12,304 nt of DNA from an uncultured Clostridia bacterium (GTDB lineage: Bacteria > Bacillota > Clostridia > Christensenellales > Borkfalkiaceae): NCBI GenBank assembly GCA_944354085.1, contig CALVPW010000012.1, positions 1 through 12,304 on the forward strand, in the 5' to 3' direction. The position numbers and the translations under genes were made by a program. Position 1 is the stretch's first letter. Every line of letters starts with the position of its first letter. Below the pieces are notes generated by a model. That model was not told the origin of the DNA. It made no database searches and worked only from the letters and a program-made list of their open reading frames with translations. Below, one piece after another: positions 1-6,343 of the stretch.

Positions 1-376
1 CGACGACCTGTCCGCCGTATCGTTCGTGCGCCTTTAAGAGCGCGTCGAGCTCCTCTTTGACGGGGGAAACGGGCTTTTCCAGCAATACGTGATAGCCGAG
101 TTCGAGCGCGCGGATGCACATGCGGACATGATCCCGATCCTGCGTGGCGATCACGAGGACGTCGCTCCTTTTTTGGGCGAAGAACGCCTGCTCGTCTTCG
201 AACAAATTCTCTTTTCCCACGCCGAACGCCTCTCCGAAGCGCATAAGGCGGGCGCGGTCTTTCTCGCACAGCGCCGTGATGCGGAAGCGCTCCTTTTCCC
301 CGTACATGATCGTCCCGTACGTGTCGCACCCGCGCGACCCGCAGCCGATGACGGATACCGTAAAAATACGTCCCAT
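1..376 (-). CDS. Gfo/Idh/MocA family NAD(P)-dependent oxidoreductase, N-terminal part (cut by window edge)
   Basis: The reading frame runs off the left edge, so only the first 125 residues are visible. It begins with a Rossmann fold: a beta strand leads into a glycine-rich GCGSRG turn at residues 11-16, and Glu38 (CEKDRAR) sits at the end of the second strand, a position that in this family usually favours NAD. The family hallmark Glu-Lys-Pro is at residues 100-102 (HVLLEKP); its lysine is the usual catalytic or cofactor-contacting residue. Members oxidise or reduce sugars, inositols and related polyols, but the substrate-binding C-terminal domain lies outside the window, so no substrate can be named. 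The ATG at 376 is preceded by a purine-rich AGGAAGGG site. The gene starts 11 bp after the rarA stop and is probably co-transcribed with it. Confidence 0.88.
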   Translation of the reverse strand, partial: MGRIFTVSVIGCGSRGCDTYGTIMYGEKERFRITALCEKDRARLMRFGEAFGVGKENLFEDEQAFFAQKRSDVLVIATQDRDHVRMCIRALELGYHVLLEKPVSPVKEELDALLKAHERYGGQVV

Positions 377-387
377 ACCCTTCCTTT

Positions 388-1695
388 TCAGCGCGTTTGC
401 CCCTTTTTGGCGCGGATGCGCTTGACCTCTGCCTCGTACCCGTTGTCGGTGGGCTGATAATAGGTGCGCCCTTTGAGGGCGTCGGGCAGATACTGCTGCG
501 CGACCCACCCGCCGAAATCGTGCGGATACAGATATTTTTCGTGCTCGGCTTTCATCGCGCGGCTGCCGAAGGAAACGTCCTTCAGATAGGGCGGGATATC
601 GTCGTCGCGGGTGCGCGTGGCGTCCTCCCGCGCGGCACCCATCGCCCGCACGACGGCGTTGCTCTTTTCCGCCTCGCAAACGTAGATGATCGCCTCCGAG
701 AGCGGGATGAGCCCTTCGGGCGCGCCGAGATTGGAAAACGCGGTGAGCGCCGAAGTCGCCACAACGAGCGCGTTCGGATCCGCCATCCCGACGTCCTCCG
801 CCGCGTGCACAACGAGCCGCCGCAGCACGAGCATGGGATCGCAGCCGCCCTCGATGAGGCGCATCGCATAATAGAGCGCCGCGTCCGCATCGCTCCCGCG
901 GAGCGATTTGCAGAAGGCGGACAAGAGGTCGTAATACATATCCTCGTTATACGCGAGCGACTTTTTTTGGATGGACTGTTCGGCGTCCGCGAGCGTCACG
1001 CGGATACAACCGTCGGCGGCGGGCGGCGTGGTGAGCACGGCGAGTTCCAGAGCGTTGTAGGCGGTGCGCAGATCCCCGCCCGCCATTTCCGCGATGTGCG
1101 AAAGCGCCGCCTCCTCCACCTCTGCGGCGTATGCGCCCAGCCCTCTGCGCTTATCTTTGAGCGCTTTTTGGAGCGCGCCGTAGATCTCCTCCTTTTTCAG
1201 CCGCTTGAATTCGAACACGCGGCAGCGGGAGACGATGGCGGGCGTCATCGAGGCGTACGGGTTTTCCGTCGTCGAACCGATGAACACGATCGTCCCCTGT
1301 TCGATGGCGGGAAGCAGGGAATCGGACTGCGTTTTGTTGAAGCGGTGGCACTCGTCCAGCAAAAGATAGGTACGGCGGCCGTACATTTTGAGGTCGTCGC
1401 GCGCGCGTTCCACCGCCTTTTTGACGTCCGCCACCCCCGCGTTGACGGCGTTGAGGCGGATGAACGAGGCGTTCGTCTGCGCGGCGATCACGTTTGCGAG
1501 CGTCGTTTTTCCGCAGCCGGGCGGTCCCCAAAAGATGCAGCTGCCGAGCCTGTCGAGCGCGATGGCGCGCCGAAGAAGGCTGCCCGGCGCGACGATGTGC
1601 GTCTGTCCGATAAAATCGTCGAGCGAAACGGCGCGCATGCGTTCGGCGAGCGGCTTTGCTTTTTCTTCGTTGTCGTTGAAATCAAACAGATCCAT
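388..1695 (-). CDS. rarA: Replication-associated recombination protein A (RarA/MgsA-type AAA+ ATPase)
   Basis: This 435-residue protein has the full RarA layout. The AAA+ core carries Walker A GPPGCGKT at residues 57-64, Walker B LLLDECH with Asp114-Glu115, sensor 1 GSTTENP at 140-146, and an arginine-finger-like SRCR at 156-159. A helical lid and the C-terminal oligomerisation region typical of the family follow. RarA (MgsA in E. coli, YrvN in Bacillus) acts at stalled replication forks, related to clamp-loader and RuvB ATPases; family members interact with SSB and form tetramers. Length is normal. The N-terminus MDLFDFND with the PLAERMR segment is typical, so I keep the ATG at 1695 although no Shine-Dalgarno is visible before it. 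The gene begins 12 bp after the patatin stop, so translational coupling is plausible. Confidence 0.96.
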   Translation of the reverse strand: MDLFDFNDNEEKAKPLAERMRAVSLDDFIGQTHIVAPGSLLRRAIALDRLGSCIFWGPPGCGKTTLANVIAAQTNASFIRLNAVNAGVADVKKAVERARDDLKMYGRRTYLLLDECHRFNKTQSDSLLPAIEQGTIVFIGSTTENPYASMTPAIVSRCRVFEFKRLKKEEIYGALQKALKDKRRGLGAYAAEVEEAALSHIAEMAGGDLRTAYNALELAVLTTPPAADGCIRVTLADAEQSIQKKSLAYNEDMYYDLLSAFCKSLRGSDADAALYYAMRLIEGGCDPMLVLRRLVVHAAEDVGMADPNALVVATSALTAFSNLGAPEGLIPLSEAIIYVCEAEKSNAVVRAMGAAREDATRTRDDDIPPYLKDVSFGSRAMKAEHEKYLYPHDFGGWVAQQYLPDALKGRTYYQPTDNGYEAEVKRIRAKKGQTR

Positions 1696-1707
1696 AAAAA
1701 CAGTATG

Positions 1708-2502
1708 TTATACGAGAAGTTCCTTGATCTTTTCGGCATTCTCCTTGCCGAGCTCGTATCCCTTTTCGTAGGCGAAATCGAGATTTTTCACACGGTATTG
1801 GCTCATGTCGCCGAGCGCGGGTTCCAGCCAAAGGTCGATGGTCCCCTTGCGTTGGCGCTGCTTGCGCTGCGTGATGCGCGTATCCACGATGTCGATATAG
1901 CGCAGCAGCGTATCGATGAGGTTTTTGGGCGGTTCGGCGCGCGCCGCCGTCAGATCGCCGAGCACGTCCACCGCCACCACGACGTCTGCGCCGAGCGCTT
2001 TGACTTCGCCTGCGGGCACACGTTCGAGCACGCCGCCGTCCACCAGCATCATGCCGTTAAGATTTTGCGGCGTGAACGCCCCCGGGATACAGCTCGAAGC
2101 GAGGATGGCGTCGATGACCTTCCCCTCGTTGAGTTCTACCGTCTTGCCGCCGATGAGATCGGTCGCCACGCAGGTGAAGGGGATCTTCAGGTCTGAAAAC
2201 GTCGTTTCGGCGGGGCTATCCGATTCGAGGAGCTTGCGCGCCTTTGTAAAACGAAAGAGCCCGTTCGCGCGGATGGGATTGACGTTGAGCGACGCCACCT
2301 GCAAAAGTTTGAGCGAACGGATGCGCTCCTTGATCGTGGCGGGCGCGAGCCCCGCGCAATAACAGGCGCCCACGATGGCGCCCATCGAACATCCCGAAAC
2401 GTACGAAACTTCGATCTCCGCCTCGTCCAGCGCCTGCAAAAATCCGACGTGCGCGACCCCGCGCGCACCGCCCGAACCGAGGGCAAGTCCCAATTTTTTC
2501 AT
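1708..2502 (-). CDS. Patatin-like phospholipase / NTE-type esterase (YlbK/RssA-like)
   Basis: Residues are numbered from the ATG at 2502 (264 aa). The protein shows all patatin elements: the oxyanion-hole glycine loop GSGGARG at residues 9-15, the nucleophile elbow GCSMG with Ser39, and the catalytic-dyad Asp155 in DGG. The family hydrolyses acyl esters of phospholipids or lysophospholipids; the bacterial RssA/YlbK group has no firmly established substrate. No signal peptide is visible, so it is probably cytoplasmic or membrane-peripheral. Two in-frame ATGs exist, at 2508 and 2502. The GGAG at 2512-2515 lies 3 nt from the first and 9 nt from the second, and MKKLGLALGSGG is a usual family start, so I prefer 2502. 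In Bacillus ylbK follows ylbJ; here the two are adjacent but divergent. Confidence 0.93.
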   Translation of the reverse strand: MKKLGLALGSGGARGVAHVGFLQALDEAEIEVSYVSGCSMGAIVGACYCAGLAPATIKERIRSLKLLQVASLNVNPIRANGLFRFTKARKLLESDSPAETTFSDLKIPFTCVATDLIGGKTVELNEGKVIDAILASSCIPGAFTPQNLNGMMLVDGGVLERVPAGEVKALGADVVVAVDVLGDLTAARAEPPKNLIDTLLRYIDIVDTRITQRKQRQRKGTIDLWLEPALGDMSQYRVKNLDFAYEKGYELGKENAEKIKELLV

Positions 2503-2511
2503 AATCATTTG

Positions 2512-2515
2512 CTCC
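2512..2515 (-). promoter_or_regulatory. Shine-Dalgarno site deciding the patatin start
   Basis: GGAG on the minus strand lies 9 nt before the ATG at 2502 and only 3 nt before the ATG at 2508. The spacing favours the inner start codon. Confidence 0.5.
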
Positions 2516-2524
2516 GTCTCGTAT

Positions 2525-2530
2525 ATTTTA
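2525..2530 (-). promoter_or_regulatory. Possible -10 element of the patatin-rarA operon
   Basis: Minus-strand TAAAAT is one base from the consensus TATAAT and would place the transcript start about 15 nt before the patatin ATG. No good -35 hexamer is seen 16-18 bp upstream, so this is a weak call. On the plus strand the overlapping TATATT (2522-2527) could serve ylbJ instead. Confidence 0.25.
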
Positions 2531-2544
2531 GCGTGAAAACACGC
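2531..2544. repeat. Perfect inverted repeat at the ylbJ/patatin divergent start
   Basis: GCGTG-AAAA-CACGC reads as a perfect 5-bp dyad with a 4-base A/T centre. It overlaps the proposed GTG start of the ylbJ-like gene and lies directly upstream of the possible -10 of the patatin operon. It could be an operator shared by both promoters or a small hairpin at the start of the ylbJ message. A dyad this short can also occur by chance. Confidence 0.4.
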
Positions 2545-3456
2545 ATCTTCCGCACTTCTTCCGTCTTAACGCTTATTGCCTGCGCCGCATTTTCGGCGAT
2601 GCTCCTCTTTCCCGCGCGCTATGCGGCGTGCGTCTTTTACGGCGTATCGCTCTGGGCGGTCAGCGTTCTGCCCGCCGTGCTCCCCTTTGTGTTCTTGACC
2701 GTGCTCATGGCGCGCCTGCCCGCCTTTTCGCGCCTCTTTTCCCGCCTTGCGCCCCTGTTCGGGCGCGCGTTCGGCGTTTCGGCGGCGGGCGGATGCACGG
2801 CGGTGCTCTCCGTCCTCTCGGGCTATCCCGCGGGCGCGCGCGCCATAGCCGACGGCTATATGCGGCGCTCGCTCGATAGACGCGAGCTCTTTTTCGCCGC
2901 ATGCCTTTCCACCACGAGCGGACCCGCGTTTCTGATCGGAACGCTCGGCGGTCTCGCGGGCGGCGGCGCGGGATGGCGGCTGTTTGCCGCGCATCTTTTG
3001 GGCGTTTGGGGCGTCGGGCTCATCCTCGGACGATTTGCCCGCAAAAAGTCATACCCGCCCGTATATATATCGCAAAATGCAAAAAACGCGCTCACGGAGA
3101 GCCTGCAAAGCGCCGTGCGCTCCGTGCTGTACGCGGGCGGTGCGATCGCCCTGTTTTATACCTTTGGATGCATGCTGACGGACGCGCTCGCGCCCCTGAA
3201 GCTCCCGCAGGATGCCGCGGCGTTTTTGCAGGGGCTCGTGGAGATGACCGCGGGCTGCATCTCCCTTCTCAAAGACCCCGTTCCGCTCCACATGGCGGCA
3301 TGCGCCTTTTTGGTGACGTTCGGCGGCGCGTGCGTGCTCGTTCAGCAATGGGCGTTCCTCTCCGCGCTCCCGCTCTCCTGCGGGAGATTTTTGCTCGTCA
3401 AAACGGCGCAGGGGCTGCTTGCGGCGGGCGCGGCTTATCTTTTGGCGCTCCCGTAA
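2533..3456 (+). CDS. ylbJ: YlbJ-like sporulation integral membrane protein (nucleoside-recognition/Gate domain)
   Basis: This hydrophobic polytopic protein (307 residues from the GTG at 2533) has the signature stretches of the YlbJ/Gate family: SGYPAGAR at residues 96-103 and TTSGPAFLIGT at 127-137. Membrane segments are likely near residues 11-27, 36-58, 83-98, 122-140, 145-165, and further ones in the C-terminal half. In Bacillus YlbJ is made in the mother cell under sigma-E and is needed for normal spore formation; the transported substrate is unknown. Bacillus YlbJ is about 400 residues, so this is a short version. The frame is open back to an ATG at 2449, but that start would overlap the patatin gene head to head and add a charged, non-family N-terminus. 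GTG 2533 is chosen, although no Shine-Dalgarno is visible. The 3' end overlaps pheA by 22 bp, convergently. Confidence 0.8.
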   Translation: MKTRIFRTSSVLTLIACAAFSAMLLFPARYAACVFYGVSLWAVSVLPAVLPFVFLTVLMARLPAFSRLFSRLAPLFGRAFGVSAAGGCTAVLSVLSGYPAGARAIADGYMRRSLDRRELFFAACLSTTSGPAFLIGTLGGLAGGGAGWRLFAAHLLGVWGVGLILGRFARKKSYPPVYISQNAKNALTESLQSAVRSVLYAGGAIALFYTFGCMLTDALAPLKLPQDAAAFLQGLVEMTAGCISLLKDPVPLHMAACAFLVTFGGACVLVQQWAFLSALPLSCGRFLLVKTAQGLLAAGAAYLLALP

Positions 3457-4253
3457 GCACCGAGGATGCGGAAGGTACGGCACACGGCGCGCGCGCTCAT
3501 GAGCGCGTTTTGGATGCGCACGTCGGCAAGATCGCCGTCGAATGCGATGTAAAAACGGTACTCCCCCGCCGCGCCGCGGATGGGGCGCGACTCGATGCGC
3601 GTCAGATTGATCTTATCCCGCGCGAAAGCCTGCAATAATGCCAAAAGGCTCCCCGGCCTGTGTTCGCAGACCGCGCAAAAAAAGACCGTCTCGCTGTGCG
3701 CGGGAAGCCCCTCCTCCCGCCGCCGCAGCCTGAAAAACTGCGTATAGTTTTGCTTTTCGTTGGCGATGTTCTCCGCGGAGAGCACGACGCCCGCGCGGCG
3801 GGCATGCGCCCCGACGATCCCTGCGCTCGTCTCGTCGACGAGGGACAAACTCTTGGCGGTGGAATCGGTAAAGACGCACTCCGCGTCCTTTAAGTGCGTT
3901 TGCAGATATTCCGAACACTGCCCGATCGCCTGTTCGTGCGAATAGACGCGGCGGATCTCGGAAAGCCGAACGCCCGCCTTCGTTGCAAGGCGGTGATCGA
4001 TCGCAAGCACCGTCTGTTCGACGGCGTACACTTCCTCGCGCGCCATTAGGTCGAGATTTTGCAGCACGCCCCCTTGGATGGCGTTTTCGATGGGGATCAC
4101 GGCGTCCTCCGCCTCGCCCGAAGTGAGCGCGCGGAATACTTCGGGGAAATTTTTACAGAGCAGGACGCGGCTCTCGGGGCACAGCGTTTGCGCGGCGAGC
4201 TGCGAATAGCTCCCCTCGGGCCCCAGACAACTGACTGTTTTTTCGCCGTTCAT
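3435..4253 (-). CDS. pheA: Prephenate dehydratase, monofunctional with C-terminal ACT domain
   Basis: The enzyme decarboxylates and dehydrates prephenate to phenylpyruvate, the committed step to phenylalanine, in the cytoplasm. Residues 7-176 form the two-lobed PDT domain: GPEGSYSQ at 11-18, PIENAIQGGV at 54-63, SHEQAIGQC at 105-113, and DSTAKSL at 130-136. The usual N-x-T-R-F active-site motif reads N169-Y-T-Q-F173, so the conserved arginine is a glutamine. The ACT domain covers about 188-262, with the Phe-binding IESRP at 220-224 and a GALL-like GSLL at 201-204, so feedback inhibition by phenylalanine is expected. No chorismate mutase domain is fused. The ATG at 4253 has GGAGG 5 nt upstream. 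The gene lies 41 bp after the DAHP synthase, placing first and late pathway steps together, and overlaps the ylbJ-like gene tail to tail. Confidence 0.94.
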   Translation of the reverse strand: MNGEKTVSCLGPEGSYSQLAAQTLCPESRVLLCKNFPEVFRALTSGEAEDAVIPIENAIQGGVLQNLDLMAREEVYAVEQTVLAIDHRLATKAGVRLSEIRRVYSHEQAIGQCSEYLQTHLKDAECVFTDSTAKSLSLVDETSAGIVGAHARRAGVVLSAENIANEKQNYTQFFRLRRREEGLPAHSETVFFCAVCEHRPGSLLALLQAFARDKINLTRIESRPIRGAAGEYRFYIAFDGDLADVRIQNALMSARAVCRTFRILGAYGSAKR

Positions 4254-4294
4254 ACCGTCCTCCGTTCGTTTGGCGCAAACGCGCTTGGAACGCT

Positions 4295-5320
4295 TTACGC
4301 CTTCTCCGCAATGTCCATGATCAGCCGCTCGGTATCCGCCCAGCCGAGGCAGGGATCGGTGATCGACTTCCCGAAGACGATATCATGCTTCTGATTGCCC
4401 TCTTCGAGGAAACTTTCGATCATGAAACCTTTGACGATGCGCTTGAAATCGGCGTCGTACGTGCGGTTTTGCAGCACCTCCTCCACGATGCGGATCTGCT
4501 GGCGGAACTGCTTTTTGGAATTTGAGTGATTGGAATCGATGACGACGGCGGGATTTTTGAGCTCTCCCGACGTCTGATACCCCTCAAAGACCTGCATGAC
4601 CGTCTCGTAATGGTAGTTGGGGATATCGTTGCCGTAATGGTCGACGCGCCCGCGCAAAACGACGTGCGCGTATTCGTTGCCGCCCGTGGCGACCTGCCAG
4701 TTATGATATTTGAACACCTGCGGGCTCTGCGCGGCGTACACCGAATTGAGGGTGACGGGGATGCTCCCGCCCGTGGGGTTTTTGATGCCGACGGGCAGCT
4801 CGATCCCGCTCGAAACGAGGCGGTGCAGCTGGTTCTCGCTCGAACGCGCCCCCACCGCGATATACGTCAAAAGATCTTCCACGTACGCGTAATTTTCGGG
4901 ATAGAGCATCTCGTCCGCAGCAGAGAGCCCCGACTCGGCGATGGCTTTGATGTGCAGATCGCGGATGGCATAGATGCCTTTTAAGATGTTCTCGCGGTTT
5001 TCGGGATCGGGTTGGGAGAACATGCCCTTATACCCCACGCCCTTGGTGCGCGGCTTGTTGGTGTAGATGCGCGGGATGAGCACGAGCTTTTCCTTGACGC
5101 GCTCGTTGAGCCGCCCCAGCCTGCGCACATATTCGAGCACGGGCGCCGCCTCGTGCGCCGAACACGGCCCCACGATGACGAGGAGCTTATCGCTTTTTCC
5201 CGCGATCACGTCCTTTGCAATCGCGTGGAGCTCGGCTTTGACGGCGGCAAGGTCCTTGGGCAGCGGCCGTTCACATAAGATCTCTTCCGCAGAGGGGATC
5301 TCGATCTGTTTTTCAAACAT
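4295..5320 (-). CDS. 3-deoxy-7-phosphoheptulonate synthase (DAHP synthase), class I, AroF/G/H type
   Basis: This enzyme condenses phosphoenolpyruvate with erythrose 4-phosphate to DAHP, the entry step of the shikimate pathway. The 341-residue length and N-terminal extension are those of the E. coli AroG-like (I-alpha) branch. Visible motifs are GPCSAHE (Cys53), PRTKGVGYKG, GARSSENQ, KNPTGG, HVVLRGR, SNHSNSKKQ (His265), MIESFLEEGNQ (Glu302) and KSITDPCLGW (Asp322). The four metal ligands Cys, His, Glu and Asp are all kept, so it should be active. AroG-type enzymes are usually feedback-inhibited by one aromatic amino acid; the paired pheA suggests phenylalanine, but the sequence alone does not prove it. 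The start ATG at 5320 lies inside the end of coaD (8-bp overlap), with an AGGA-type site 8 nt upstream. Confidence 0.95.
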   Translation of the reverse strand: MFEKQIEIPSAEEILCERPLPKDLAAVKAELHAIAKDVIAGKSDKLLVIVGPCSAHEAAPVLEYVRRLGRLNERVKEKLVLIPRIYTNKPRTKGVGYKGMFSQPDPENRENILKGIYAIRDLHIKAIAESGLSAADEMLYPENYAYVEDLLTYIAVGARSSENQLHRLVSSGIELPVGIKNPTGGSIPVTLNSVYAAQSPQVFKYHNWQVATGGNEYAHVVLRGRVDHYGNDIPNYHYETVMQVFEGYQTSGELKNPAVVIDSNHSNSKKQFRQQIRIVEEVLQNRTYDADFKRIVKGFMIESFLEEGNQKHDIVFGKSITDPCLGWADTERLIMDIAEKA

Positions 5321-5798
5321 TTGTCTCTTCCTTTTGCCGTATGAATTCGTACACCGCCGCGGGCACGTATTCCTTGTAGGGTTTGCCGAAGGCGATGCAA
5401 TTTTTGACGAGTGTGGAACTGACGTGCAGATGCTTTTGCTCCGCAGGCAGATAGATGGTCACGAGCGCGTCGCTCAGATCGCGGCTCGCGTAAAAATCGG
5501 CGTTCTCGTATTCGAAATCCACCGTGTTGCGGATGCCCCGCACGTAAAAGGGCGTGTCCTCCTTTTGGAGGAGGTCGACGATGACCCCGTCCCAGCGCAG
5601 CACGCGCACGCGCGGCTCGCCGCAAAAGACGGCGCGGATCATCTCGACGCGCGCATCCGCATCGAACATGCAGTGTTTTTGTTTGTTCTCCGCCACGGCG
5701 ACGACGACCTCGTCAAAGAGGCGCAGGCTCTTTCGGACGGTATCCTCGTGCCCGACGGTAAACGGGTCGAACGTGCCCGCAAAGACGCATTTTTTCAT
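5313..5798 (-). CDS. coaD: Phosphopantetheine adenylyltransferase (PPAT)
   Basis: CoaD transfers AMP from ATP to 4'-phosphopantetheine, giving dephospho-CoA, the penultimate step of CoA synthesis. The 161-residue protein is of family length. It has the nucleotidyltransferase signature GTFDPFTVGH at residues 8-17 (T-x-G-H at 14-17), RGIRN at 87-91 followed by DFEYE, and SSTLVK at 127-132. The FDPFT variant of the commoner FDPIT is conservative. The ATG at 5798 overlaps the rsmD stop as ATGA, so the two are probably translationally coupled. The rsmD-coaD pair is widely conserved in Bacillota. Confidence 0.96.
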   Translation of the reverse strand: MKKCVFAGTFDPFTVGHEDTVRKSLRLFDEVVVAVAENKQKHCMFDADARVEMIRAVFCGEPRVRVLRWDGVIVDLLQKEDTPFYVRGIRNTVDFEYENADFYASRDLSDALVTIYLPAEQKHLHVSSTLVKNCIAFGKPYKEYVPAAVYEFIRQKEETNV

Positions 5799-6343
5799 AC
5801 TTCACCCCCCGTTTCCCGCAGCAAGCGGAAAAACGCGACTTTCGTCCTGCCGTAGCGGCGCAGATCGAAGCGTTCCCAGCCAAGCGGCGCCTCCTCTTCG
5901 CGCTCGCTCTCGTAGATGACGGCGCCGTCCTCTTCGAGCAGCCCGCGCGCGGCGATCTCCTTTAAGATCTCCGCCGCAAAGTCCTCCTTGTAGGGCGGAT
6001 CGCAAAAGATGAGATCGTATTTCCCCGTCTCGCGGGCGAGGAAGGCACGGTGATCGAGGTTGCAAACGCGCGCTTTTTCGCGGAGCGCCTTCAGATTTTT
6101 TTCAAGGACGGCGATGCTGTCCTTGGAAACGTCGTTGAACACCGCCTCGCGCGCCCCGCGCGATAAACTTTCCAGCCCGAGCGCGCCGCTGCCCGCGAAC
6201 AGATCGAGCACGCGCGCGCCTGAAAGACGGGGCGTGAGGATCTGAAAGAGCGATTCTTTGACGCGGTCGGGCGTGGGACGCACGTCCATCCCCGCGAACT
6301 GCGCCAGCACCCTGCCGCGGTGTTTGCCTGCGATGATCCTCAC
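5795..6343 (-). CDS. rsmD: 16S rRNA (guanine(966)-N2)-methyltransferase
   Basis: RsmD methylates N2 of G966 in 16S rRNA within the assembled 30S subunit, using S-adenosylmethionine. The 182-residue protein shows the family N-terminus MRIIAGKHRGR, the segment VRPTPDRVKESLF at residues 21-33, SAM motif I DLFAGSGALG at 47-56, and the amino-methyltransferase catalytic motif DPPY at 115-118. It starts with GTG at 6343, which overlaps the stop of the preceding membrane-protein gene as GTGA. A GGAAGGGG stretch lies about 8 nt upstream. The stop overlaps the coaD start. The same pair is ylbH-ylbI in Bacillus. Confidence 0.96.
   Translation of the reverse strand: MRIIAGKHRGRVLAQFAGMDVRPTPDRVKESLFQILTPRLSGARVLDLFAGSGALGLESLSRGAREAVFNDVSKDSIAVLEKNLKALREKARVCNLDHRAFLARETGKYDLIFCDPPYKEDFAAEILKEIAARGLLEEDGAVIYESEREEEAPLGWERFDLRRYGRTKVAFFRLLRETGGEV

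Noticed and set aside
397..2196. Plus-strand open frame of 599 codons opposite rarA and the patatin gene
   Set aside because: It is antisense to two well-recognised proteins, has an Arg/Gly/Asp/His-rich composition with no domain, and crosses a gene boundary. Long antisense frames are expected in GC-rich coding DNA.
2449..2532. ATG start at 2449 for the ylbJ-like gene
   Set aside because: It would overlap the patatin gene head to head by about 54 bp, has no binding site before it, and adds a charged non-family N-terminus.
4254..4294. Possible terminator or attenuator between the DAHP synthase gene and pheA
   Set aside because: GC-rich half-palindromes are present, but no stable stem with a following U-run and no leader peptide with repeated Phe codons can be seen.
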